Positions 60,001 to 64,000 of a DNA stretch of 64,000 bases are shown piece by piece. The DNA is from Chloroflexota bacterium. Its GTDB lineage: Bacteria; Chloroflexota; Anaerolineae; Aggregatilineales; Phototrophicaceae. The notes beneath the pieces were generated by a model that saw only the letters and a list, made by a program, of their open reading frames with translations, had not been told where the DNA came from and searched no databases. Position numbers and translations under genes: made by a program. The stretch covers positions 1 to 64,000 of the forward strand of contig QUBZ01000002.1 in assembly GCA_014338005.1 (NCBI GenBank), read 5' to 3'. How positions within the stretch are numbered: the stretch's first letter is position 1; each line of letters starts with the position of its first letter.

Positions 60001-60060
60001 ATCCAAAACTGGGATTACGGTAAATCCCTGAGCATTGACGCTCTGCAAGTCCTACCCTGA
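48016..60060 (+). CDS. Giant secreted subtilisin-like protein with tandem beta repeats
   Basis: A 4,014-residue protein. A signal peptide (hydrophobic 9-33, likely cut after Ala38) is followed by a Pro/Thr/Glu-rich linker. Two jelly-roll-like domains (about 95-255 and 340-505) are separated by repeats of TPEATDEPE type. An S8 serine protease domain (about 655-1060) carries D671 (VIDTG), H699 (SSHGV), N786 (SAGNS) and S1012 (GTSAAAAHVAG), so the triad is complete. A parallel beta-helix region (about 1090-1560), Ig/cadherin-like domains (about 1570-1815) and 15 tandem repeats (about 1819-4014) complete it. GGAGG precedes the ATG at 48016. No C-terminal membrane anchor is seen. It is probably a surface or extracellular protease/adhesin (inference). 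It ends in a clear terminator. Confidence 0.93.
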   Translation: MTTNRKRLLTTLITGLTVFSMVFNLALPVALFIDTARAQETTEEPAAEMPAETPTPEVTAVVTDEPPPPPAPELTSEPPPPITEEPTLPPAPADVLFQENFQDGDTAGWLLSAGWSIVSLGDNLFLTTVEDNQTATIADITPADFALSARLRIEAGQPAHVAFRAGSESYTLVLDAAGNVSLYRGALPVAQGAPMPPLPEGTPALWHTLNVQVYGALMAITVNGTPQIVYTDPAPLAAGYIVFSAPTGGVSLDEIIVRPQVEPFEPPVIIPPTAAPPVEPTPEITPEATDEPEITPEATDEPELTPEATPEAADEPEITPEATDEPEVTPEPETIEQPVLSADFEAEAPGWAFSEGASIVQESDTNRALLMSAGSTLLPAEALHLADFRLQARLNLLSDGADGTPNGLNIPFHTGDGRGYVLAIDAAQTALYRSDGSGPVLLASSPTAHAAQTWHALALDVQGGLIVVTINETVEINFTDETPLTGGQIAFSAAGAALLDDIAIYDRTPEGALEAAPTPVPMTLSEAEKARLSGALPLALESLLSGDEAAALELAAVYYLPMDEENRARVVIWPAEGAAAAEIAALVEMVGGSVDYLNDDNVEARLPLAALLPLANAPQIQLITPISMAVSTGAAFAPSGDQNAEGFDVLGVSDWHAAGFTGSGQKIAVIDTGFNGLSSIAAEERACVSGTIPSGGSSHGVQVVQVLCDIAPDAAVTLYRADTAADLATRINSARSGGNHIILITLDLGADVSPGDGTGGGQIDAVYTAITTAKGEGRLVIVSAGNSFTRYASFNHPGSSTVQIRATGSDFVRVRWNGAGITPTLTGPATPFAATSTNGGYFTVLNEGDCSNNFPITDDPGTDPVEAERNYCELTLTLTGGSGYVQVQVQTVVTLPVVYDINGDPVFTERTEIITAPGGADEVSSIGRPADSPNALTVGAVCAEPSLGLPVQTTGSRGPIFSAGGGAPGTATPDLRAAYKPDLAGPADIGTSDGMGGVTCDSDDEYGFSGTSAAAAHVAGIAALIRANANVNAATPAAITDYLQSHAADLHTGAEADGFDMVFGAGLTVLGNPQPDYALISTLTDPDGAPITCPTGMARFVNPNNLSVNRSSMDGATVSRAYIHPEHAAAAASAGDCVILLPGEYVTPVNITGAAIANNVTMRSYDSALNGGKLPGDTVTPDSVFWVNLGGEEGEGGIFVRQTTGFTVDGFIFLGAQPQSGSVTKPTGILTAGANTTTIANSFFSGFTGLALGGKPIRVDAYQGFGSQGVIIQGNAFTDNNARQGAVIAIKDSGTSSPIIFQHNKLFSNASTSDQGIFEPLIQISNAVVNIYNNRFISNATQSIIRVQNTQDSAIPPYSNALNVSVFGNAFTNNQNTGPVVHLVPGRRFRFVNNTVAGHVSILPGDYGYIIVRGTSSTHTNGLWEIHNNLFYNNNTASGLIKDFAFVTCDSISGGPASDNGARNNWAFNSGTASGVCQNPLGGFNNRIIEAGVDPWFTVVGPEVAPDDPYQLVSAAAPSPDDGVDDGDNSLVFPASLLSDRDALNRKRLENVTVDIGAYEFKAVTAGSPNPTFPEDTLSTTIPLEAEGGFPPYTFTIENFPALFDTNPENACGGQPLLLNPAAQTVTYCPPKNLYTDADGAMPPNGAPAGSAVSFTYLVRDRVGNISPDPGVVTLLITPTDDPPLQEPINQRIQREAGQVSTPISFRLRPYVRFDDNFFFSEDGGPEDILAGGLPAQNQTPGADYPYDYTYVPGSLSGDYVALGIGEAAVQNAVNNTTDGRINLTASGGVRGSFSFQYTVNESSATNTVTVEIVSSLPYGGLHDDTSFAFDYTNDWSPVYSEPNINNTLHQTTTLDGTATFSFVGTGFTLYIQGSTKGGFWELLVDDQTFQWNGKQIATRSGITCRSTVATGTGTSSTFINGKVANAYTVSCSRLRDGEAHTIKIVNKTSRALLSVDAVGILSDSTVLLPGFHEVKEMQTIPLFYGWNETTEVGASNRLAMYTGSPNVANIVFTFKGTGFAIGTTLEQEKVSKLGATYTICVAPAATGTPQVCQNFDNGLGGSTRPIWNVFRPFFGFYPDAEYEVTIDITGIPAGGRMVIDSIIIFDREMVGPLPYGTTDDARRDLLLFSGGLEDTWTLDTNNKRALGSSLTSTGKGVTTAGPFAAFQIPDDANSFSWWRSAGRTDSQDILICVDRGQLDAGDTQATFCISKDLRDKNTPNPLVISESDFGPTGWGTANGSIHTVEIFSLTNYPFNFDQFQVISSDAPLSPSYYEQDVLNLTYYDDLAGDGLSLTTMNSTRYSGGSQAFIKEKGEGVFFRFTGTGFSPVFTLDRYGGPVMACWLKDAAQTATPNDVRNNGTCQTFDNYSKSVVYQAARSVLGLENATYAVIIEHAGTDYTVVGRTITGNSMQFDALHIYGDVWNGLSPLVSGTRYETSYTNRAADNRFQYFGAGWRSVEGRSASRYSGQNYDQVRTFGAGLVFLTNNADTVRLFRDVRSGYAPLRVCYAPYTPGTFVVDYGAYTCDEFRNDGGTANQMPFSIHFGSDDPHVVSITTLTNGYLYLDAIEPLNIAGLGPLTPGIYPETEPRLIYAPTDNAALGWANVVSRSYVDGAAMQSTAPGASLYFEFEGTGFSLLTLFDTASSSLQADINEIPAPPDKSFTVQLTNATTRAYYGMAHSVTGLPYDTYQVLITETDPLRNKFTVDGIQVYGDFENPLGPGIYDDTDLGLAYGPSNSAWTVYQGSRAAAYLSQTYRTANRQGATVAFAVTNANSITLHHLNSTSTKVQICATTAAGARTCSEVSLVGKSSTIFDLGAVGSYQVSITNLDILKTLNVDAVGVHNTTGGVLSAGIHQEGSPLLTFGGGWNAGSTAERGATDGFVRSTTVGAAGQTLGFTFNGTGFSIVLAESTTTSSSYSLVIDGGAPINLPNAALTSARVPVALTYVGFASGSHTVTLTNNDAGKPLLVDRVDVLGTAASIGAEVTGNIENDNPLIVYFPYFNANPVTAAAASNGSQHIGSMRGAGVYFQLNIGTFQYVRETSGKYGGVSICSAAAGTPSTGCTPTLVANNLPPIGYQQAQAAAVGGSGTRWVFIRNDDGKPMPLDYVRPTNPDGVLTRGFYEDTYAAVSSKFNFDGTFSEVPVSAASGGTVQSTTTNGGAALFQFSGTGFSVYFGLNNLAGEVEICWVNALTLDPAAVEPGDPGAACQSYNNFNDAARYKAGRTNIIALAAGNYTAVARHKGATGLTTMQVDAVEIYDDNRTGKPALDVPGQRYETSYDRRLIDDLFVYYGQGWRSVTGRSAARYSGENYDTIKDSIGAGVLFLTNNADAITLYRGVGRGVPRVEVCAQRVSDPLQRLCTTVANDQGSYSQPVAVPLNNSGYTGEHLVTVMVLDAGTFILDAIRVNDSTAPLEPGFYEDANPGLHFGNGIWTEAFLSSYSDGRARLTSTENATVEFSFTGATGFAVGMVADLFGGEAEVCYDTDDTWGAGDDCYIYQNESPKASYATSRTVTGLNKGTTYYVRVRNAEDNNAGRNPRYAPARLVIDYVNIFGDDLPPVLAEPGLYNEDAGYLLLQPAERWLSFSGKAARGFSSESYVGVVDDRGRLSTAYAGPTATLRLNVPVGGATVILYTGAASRSNPAQMLVCGSAVTGTTCTVVTNLSTENQIVVSGAQIPALGAAGEVMLSFRALTPGYFRIDGFQIIHGAVLTPGVYDSFLIENGGLLDTEATAWTPLKSAKAYGGWVTRTLVQGGTLAFDFNGTGFSLLAQVDGYGVDTRICYKLASSGQPFPAGSSPLDQSGSLAAGDVICRTVTTSTSAADWAARNGDRLNPRTGYQYGFTFHGLPEDTYSVQVRHVDSTIVAGRSALQVDAVAVFGTADVLLTTGQIYDDGDAGLLYGPFGLWTPVVARFGPSRGPWNLTEHTSIYAGALVQMRVEGNALILYQTASTRNTRKAVFCLTTIEGQQCADFSQAGRTTYFTPIAFYGFGSQDTHEIIIQNWDYGKSLSIDALQVLP
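48852..49020 (+). repeat. In-frame repeats encoding TPEATDEPE-type linkers
   Basis: About five near-copies of a 30-base unit encode EITPEATDEP and variants. Two copies (48894-48918 and 48966-48990 region) are nearly identical at the DNA level. It forms an acidic Pro-rich linker between two jelly-roll-like domains of the giant protein. Confidence 0.75.
53470..60057 (+). repeat. Fifteen tandem beta-domain repeats in the giant gene
   Basis: Repeats start near 53470, 53920, 54360, 54826, 55305, 55750, 56170, 56563, 56960, 57364, 57820, 58252, 58696, 59140 and 59668. Each is about 130-160 residues and begins with a PG-(I/F/V)-Y linker and a GL-x-Y-type strand. From the second on, units with GTGFS/ATGF alternate with units lacking it (often TNNAD). 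Most carry one cysteine pair. The alternation gives a two-domain period near 850 bases. DNA identity between copies is low. Confidence 0.8.
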
Positions 60061-60080
60061 AAATTCCCCATCCCCTTGTT

Positions 60081-60122
60081 GGCCGGCACGCCCTCCCCCC
60101 GGAGCGTGCCGGCCCATTTTTT
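60081..60122 (+). terminator. Rho-independent terminator of the giant gene
   Basis: Perfect 11-bp stem GGCCGGCACGC (60081-60091) and GCGTGCCGGCC (60104-60114), then CATTTTTT. It starts 20 bases after the stop. Confidence 0.9.
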
Positions 60123-60173
60123 CCGGCAGCCGTGTTACAATAAGGGGCGTTTTTTATCCATTGGTGAACAATC

Positions 60174-61091
60174 ATGCACCCCGAAATCTACCTTTCACCC
60201 GAAGCTGCCGACGCCCTGCACAGCCACCGCGCGGTCGTCGCGCTCGAATCTACGCTCATTACACACGGCCTGCCCTACCCGGCCAATCTGGAAACCGCCC
60301 TGGCGATGGAGGCCGCCGTCCGCGAAGCCGGGGCCGTCCCGGCCATCATCGCCGTCTTGAAGGGCCGCATCACCGTCGGCCTTTCAACGGCTGAAATCGA
60401 ACGCCTGGCCGCCGCGCCGCCTGGCTCGGTGCGGAAGTGCAGCCGCCGCGATTTTGCAATCGCCCTCGGCCTGGGGGAAGACGCCGCCACCACCGTCGCC
60501 GGCACGATGATCGCCGCTCATATAGCCGGGATTCGCGTGTTCGCCACCGGCGGCATCGGCGGTGTGCATCGCGGGCAGCCCTTCGACGTTTCGGCAGATT
60601 TAATCGAACTGGGGCGCACGCCGGTGGCCGTCGTTTGCGCCGGGGCAAAATCCATCCTCGATCTGCCGCTGACGCTGGAAGTGCTGGAAACCCAGGGCGT
60701 ACCGGTCATCGGCCTGGGGACGGCCACCCTGCCGGCTTTTTACACCCGCAGCAGCGGCCTTCCGCTCGATGCCTGCGTGGATTCGCCGGAACAGGCCGCG
60801 CGCATCGCCGCCGCCGCCTTCCAGCTTGGCCTGGGGCATGGCCTTCTGTTCGCCGTCCCTGTCCCGGCGCAGGATGAACTGCCCGCCGAGATGGCCGAAA
60901 TCGCCATCCGGCAGGCCACCCAGGAAGCCGCCGCCGCCGGTATTCACGGCAAAGACGTGACGCCGTTCGTTTTGAAGCGTGTATCGGAACTCACCGAAGG
61001 CCGGTCGCGCCGCGCCAACGTTGCCCTGCTGGTCAATAACGCGCGCATCGGCGGCCAGATCGCGGTCGCCCTCCAACAAATGCCGTTATGA
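60174..61091 (+). CDS. psuG: Pseudouridine-5'-phosphate glycosidase
   Basis: A 305-residue enzyme that splits pseudouridine 5'-phosphate into uracil and ribose 5-phosphate. Family features: ALESTLITHGLPYP (E25), VRKCSRRDF, ATTVAGTMIAAHIAGIRVFA, GGIGGVHRG and CAGAKSILD, including the catalytic lysines known from E. coli PsuG. Its stop overlaps the kinase start by 4 bases. Confidence 0.94.
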   Translation: MHPEIYLSPEAADALHSHRAVVALESTLITHGLPYPANLETALAMEAAVREAGAVPAIIAVLKGRITVGLSTAEIERLAAAPPGSVRKCSRRDFAIALGLGEDAATTVAGTMIAAHIAGIRVFATGGIGGVHRGQPFDVSADLIELGRTPVAVVCAGAKSILDLPLTLEVLETQGVPVIGLGTATLPAFYTRSSGLPLDACVDSPEQAARIAAAAFQLGLGHGLLFAVPVPAQDELPAEMAEIAIRQATQEAAAAGIHGKDVTPFVLKRVSELTEGRSRRANVALLVNNARIGGQIAVALQQMPL

Positions 61092-61999
61092 GCGACACGC
61101 CACCCCGTATGGTCGGCATCGGCGCGGTGTTCATTGATGACATTGTGCAGCCCACCGGCCAGACATATATGGGGCGATTAGGCGGCGGGGTTGTCCATGC
61201 CCTGATGGGCGCGGCCCTCTGGGGCGAACGTCCCGGCATCGTCGCCGTCGCCGGCGAAGGGCTGCCGAATGCGGCGCAGCAGCGGTTAAGCCGCCACCTG
61301 GATACCGCCGGGCTGCGCCGCCTGCCCATCCCCCAGATACGCGCCTGGCAGATTTTCGAGTTCGACGGCACGCGCCGCGAGTTATACCGCGTCCGGGAAA
61401 CCGAGCCTTTCACGCGCGGGGCGGGGCCAGAACTGCTGCCGCCGCACTACCGGCAAAGCCGGGGTTTTTACCTGCTGCAAGGCTTTGAAGGGATGCGCGC
61501 CTGGCGCGCGGCGCTGCCCGGTTTCGTCCTGTGGGAGCCGCTCCAGCAGGCCATGACGCCTGGAAGCCGCCCGGCCCTCCGGCAGGTGCTTCGGGACTGC
61601 CGCATAGATGTGATTTCCCCCAACCTGGCCGAAGCGCAGGCCGTTTACGGCCTCCGGTCGCCGGAAGCCCTGATTGATGCGCTGTTCGAGGACGGCGCGC
61701 AGATCGTCGCCCTGCGGATGGGGGCGGACGGGTCGCTGGTGGCCGACCGGACAGCCGGCCTTAAACAGCCCGTCGGCACGGTGTATGTCGAACAGATCGC
61801 CGATCAAACCGGCGCGGGTAATACCTACTGTGGAGGTTTGCTGGCAGGGCTTTTGCAAGGACGGAATCTGGTCGAAGCGGCGATGATGGGCGCGGTTTCG
61901 GCCTCATTCTGCATTGAACACATCGGCGTTCTCGACCCCGGCCAGATCACAGCGGCAGAACGCAGCCGGCGCTGCGCCCAACTGTCGAAAACCGTCTAA
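61088..61999 (+). CDS. PfkB-family kinase, pseudouridine kinase candidate, with GAGN motif
   Basis: A 303-residue ribokinase-fold protein. The start overlaps psuG by 4 bases, so the natural partner role is pseudouridine kinase (PsuK). However the family motif D-T-x-G-A-G-D reads DQTGAGN with Asn245 in place of the catalytic Asp. The substrate region GRLGGGVVHALMGAALWG is recognisable. The altered residue could lower or change activity. It may resemble yeast Mak32-like relatives, which also lack the Asp. Function by context only. Confidence 0.8.
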   Translation: MSDTPPRMVGIGAVFIDDIVQPTGQTYMGRLGGGVVHALMGAALWGERPGIVAVAGEGLPNAAQQRLSRHLDTAGLRRLPIPQIRAWQIFEFDGTRRELYRVRETEPFTRGAGPELLPPHYRQSRGFYLLQGFEGMRAWRAALPGFVLWEPLQQAMTPGSRPALRQVLRDCRIDVISPNLAEAQAVYGLRSPEALIDALFEDGAQIVALRMGADGSLVADRTAGLKQPVGTVYVEQIADQTGAGNTYCGGLLAGLLQGRNLVEAAMMGAVSASFCIEHIGVLDPGQITAAERSRRCAQLSKTV

Positions 62000-62178
62000 C
62001 TTTTCGTGCCGCTTCCGCTCTGGGCCAGGCCGGGCGACTTCCCGGTTTGCGTGTGGCGCGTGACGATATGAAACGTCAGATCATCCAGCGTGCGAAAGTG
62101 ACGCTGACAGTAAGGACATACCGGCGTGTCCGGTTGTTGTTTGCGTTCAGGCGGTGGCGATTGTTTGGCTTCTGACAC
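61996..62178 (-). CDS. Tiny C2H2 zinc-finger protein
   Basis: A 60-residue protein with the classical spacing C-x2-C-x12-H-x4-H (CPYCQRHFRTLDDLTFHIV then TRH). A Ser/Pro-rich N terminus and a Gly/Ser tail flank it. The GTG at 62178 follows AAGGGG by 7 bases. The frame extends further upstream, but that part looks like noncoding sequence. It converges on the kinase gene with a 4-base overlap. Confidence 0.6.
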   Translation of the reverse strand: MSEAKQSPPPERKQQPDTPVCPYCQRHFRTLDDLTFHIVTRHTQTGKSPGLAQSGSGTKS

Positions 62179-62287
62179 CGGTATTCCCCTTGTTGGCGTC
62201 CCTTTGATAACTAACCAAAATCCTAACCATATTATAACTAAATGGCCGCGAAAAACACACATAGACAAAACGAAATTCGTAAATTTT

Positions 62288-62749
62288 TCAGCCTCTATTG
62301 GCGGGCGGCCTGCGTTTCAGCCAGTCCTGCACGGCCTCGATAATTTCGCGCGCGTCCAGGTCATCGGCTTCTTCCGGCAGCGTAAACGGCGCTTCGTAAG
62401 CGGCCAGGTCATCCGGTCGCAGGTCGCGCAGTGTCCGGTCAAGTTCGATCATAATCAGGGCCAGCGGCGCGTTCAGTTCCACCATCACCGCCAGGTAATA
62501 CGTCGAGCCGATCAGCGGGAACAGCATCAGATGTCCCTGCTCCGTGGAGATATGCACCATCCGGGCTTCCCCACATCCCAGCTCCCCGGTCAGCGTCTGC
62601 GCCAGCACTTCGAGCGCCTGAAGCATGGACGGCAGCACTTCATCCTGGTTGCCCAACGGCGGCGACGCGCGCAGCAGGCTGCCCTGGTTGTTCGCCAGGA
62701 TGATGGCCTCGATGTACCGGTTACGAGACAGGCGTTCAAACCAATCCAT
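62288..62749 (-). CDS. Roadblock/LC7-like protein
   Basis: A 153-residue protein with the roadblock layout: helix, then strand RYIEAIILANNQGSLLRAS, helix LPSMLQALEVLAQTL, then strands around MVHISTEQGHLMLFPLIG. These proteins often regulate small GTPases (MglB-like). The ATG at 62749 (MDWFERLSRN) is preferred; GTG 62773 is possible. No GTPase gene is adjacent here. Confidence 0.65.
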   Translation of the reverse strand: MDWFERLSRNRYIEAIILANNQGSLLRASPPLGNQDEVLPSMLQALEVLAQTLTGELGCGEARMVHISTEQGHLMLFPLIGSTYYLAVMVELNAPLALIMIELDRTLRDLRPDDLAAYEAPFTLPEEADDLDAREIIEAVQDWLKRRPPANRG

Positions 62750-62817
62750 AAAATTTATTATCCTTTGTCCCACAGGTGAATCATAAAATCCTGTTCAAAG
62801 GCGGATAACATCCGCGT

Positions 62818-63957
62818 TCATTGATTTTCTCCCACGCGCCAGATGTCCAGCCCGGTATCGCACCCGATGACCAGCGTCGTGCCGTTTTGACTCAGGCGAA
62901 CCATGTCCGGCGGGCGGCTGCATGGGCGGTACTCGCCCAGATCATACCGCTGCCCGGTCGCTGTGTCCCAGGCAGTTACAGCCGACTTTGATTCAACGTT
63001 AACACCAATTACAATATCCGCGCCAGGGGTCAGCCACAGGAACGGGACGGATTTCCCATTAAGTGAGGTAATACTCCGGTTTGCCCCCGTCTCAAAATCC
63101 AGCACGTTCAGCGCCGCCGCCGGCCCGTCCACCCAGGCGAAATAACGCCCGGCCTCGTTATCGCCATAATTAACCTGCCCGATACCCGGCAGTATATCAA
63201 GCTGCGCCGCCGCCGTCACCGCGCCGGTTTGCAGATTCCAGCGTTTGACAAGGCCATCCCGCGTGATGGTAATCGCCAGCGGCGGCTCGATGCGCCCGAT
63301 GCGAATGAACGATTCGGCATCATTTTCCGGTCCGGATGGAATCAGCGCCGCCGCATCCCAGGCCGCGCCGGGCGTCAGCAGCCCCACCGACGGCGCGAAC
63401 AGCGGGTCGTTGGGGAAAAACTCCAGCCATGCTCGCCCGGACTCTCCCGGCCAGACGCGCAGCGGTGAGGCCGGAAGATCGCAGATGGTCGGCGCGGCGG
63501 AACGGCTTTCGTCCGGCGCGTGATAGACGATATAACTGTCCGCCCCGGCCAGATAAACCGCGATAAAATAACGCCCATCCCGGTCGAAACTGCCGTCCAC
63601 AAAAGCGCCCGGCTGGTCGCCGCAGGCTTCCAGCGAAGTTGTGACGTACCCCCCCTGGGCGAAGTTCCACAGCACGATGCCGTTGTCCCGGTTGAGCAGC
63701 GCGTACTGCCGGCCATCCGCGCTGACGGCAAACCAGCCGCTTTCCACGCGCCCGGCATCCGCCGGTAAATCGGCAAAGTTGATGCGCGCGACCGATTGCA
63801 GCCGCGTGATATTTTCCGTGCCGATGACCGGCGGCGTTTCCTGGCCGTAAACCGGAAAGGCCGCAAGCAGCAGAAAGATCAGGGTGAACAGCCCTGCCGC
63901 TACCCCATGCCGCCGTTTGCCGGTATAATGATGAACCCAGTTAGCAAAATAGGTCAT
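62818..63957 (-). CDS. Secreted WD40-like beta-propeller protein
   Basis: A 379-residue protein. A signal peptide or anchor (GLFTLIFLLLAAFPVYGQ, about 22-39) leads into repeated propeller-like motifs (NGIVLWNFAQGG, GLVKRWNLQTG, SAVTAWDTATG, TGLDIWRVG). Four Cys residues are present. It is the outermost minus-strand gene and diverges from a gene that starts at 63963 or 63972. The role is unknown. Confidence 0.7.
   Translation of the reverse strand: MTYFANWVHHYTGKRRHGVAAGLFTLIFLLLAAFPVYGQETPPVIGTENITRLQSVARINFADLPADAGRVESGWFAVSADGRQYALLNRDNGIVLWNFAQGGYVTTSLEACGDQPGAFVDGSFDRDGRYFIAVYLAGADSYIVYHAPDESRSAAPTICDLPASPLRVWPGESGRAWLEFFPNDPLFAPSVGLLTPGAAWDAAALIPSGPENDAESFIRIGRIEPPLAITITRDGLVKRWNLQTGAVTAAAQLDILPGIGQVNYGDNEAGRYFAWVDGPAAALNVLDFETGANRSITSLNGKSVPFLWLTPGADIVIGVNVESKSAVTAWDTATGQRYDLGEYRPCSRPPDMVRLSQNGTTLVIGCDTGLDIWRVGENQ
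63924..63929 (+). promoter_or_regulatory. Candidate -10 for the gene entering at the right edge
   Basis: TATAAT lies within the N-terminal coding region of the divergent gene and 43 bases before the ATG at 63972. Confidence 0.3.
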
Positions 63958-63971
63958 AGAGGATGGCTCTC

Positions 63972-64000
63972 ATGCGCCCTGACCAGATCGAACGCCAGCT
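63972..64000 (+). CDS. Start of a gene truncated by the window edge
   Basis: ATG at 63972 (an in-frame ATG at 63963 is also possible) follows GAGG at 9 bases. The first residues are MRPDQIERQ. The rest lies outside the window. Confidence 0.45.

Overview
The window reads as a bacterial chromosome segment of high GC content, most likely from the Chloroflexota (Anaerolineae-like). This is an inference from gene content and style, not from a marker gene: two PucR-type regulators, a GldF/GldG/DUF4340 ABC exporter, a stand-alone DUF2344 protein, a eukaryotic-like (type 2) IleRS, a 7TM-GAF-HTH membrane regulator and a giant Thr/Glu/Pro-linker secreted protein. There is no rRNA, tRNA, CRISPR array, phage or complete insertion sequence that I can support.

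Layout. 1-1,700: two Crp/Fnr-family regulators with two near-identical TGTGA-N6-TCAC(A/G) operators. 1,770-11,650: a small membrane protein and a glutamate synthase large subunit flanked by two PucR-family regulators, with two small hypothetical genes between. 11,650-14,840: isoleucyl-tRNA synthetase with a swapped class I signature (GSHH). 15,070-20,490 (minus strand): an operon of two GNAT acetyltransferases, an AlaX-type tRNA editing protein, three membrane-anchored TPR proteins and two small membrane proteins. 20,570-25,300 (plus): a large multispanning membrane protein, a TPR protein, a UroD-family protein, RsmD and a degenerate IrrE-like protein. 25,330-29,280: CCA-adding enzyme and Hpt on the minus strand, divergent from a TGS-domain nucleoside kinase. 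29,390-32,140: Hsp70-like ATPase plus HEAT-repeat protein. 32,340-36,190: ABC exporter operon. 36,380-44,730: main sigma factor, LiaF-like protein, GNAT, 7TM-GAF-HTH protein, S1-domain protein and FtsK. 44,750-46,960 (minus): nucleotidyltransferase, SRAP/YedK and two small membrane proteins. 47,050-60,060: a DUF2344 protein, a MITE-like inverted repeat, and a 12-kb gene for a 4,014-residue secreted subtilisin-like protein ending in 15 tandem beta-rich repeats of two alternating types. 60,170-64,000: pseudouridine catabolism pair (PsuG plus a PfkB kinase with an altered catalytic motif), a tiny C2H2 zinc-finger protein, a roadblock-like protein, a secreted WD40-like protein and the start of one more gene.

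How the genes fit together: most are housekeeping (translation, tRNA maturation and editing, purine/pyrimidine salvage, nitrogen assimilation, transcription, chromosome segregation). The accessory signal is in the giant secreted protein, the Crp pair with its own operators, and several enzymes whose signature residues are altered (IleRS, PfkB, RsmD, AlaX, IrrE-like). A recurrent extended -10 element (TGnTATAAT-like) lies in front of several genes. All calls were made by reading; no database search was run.
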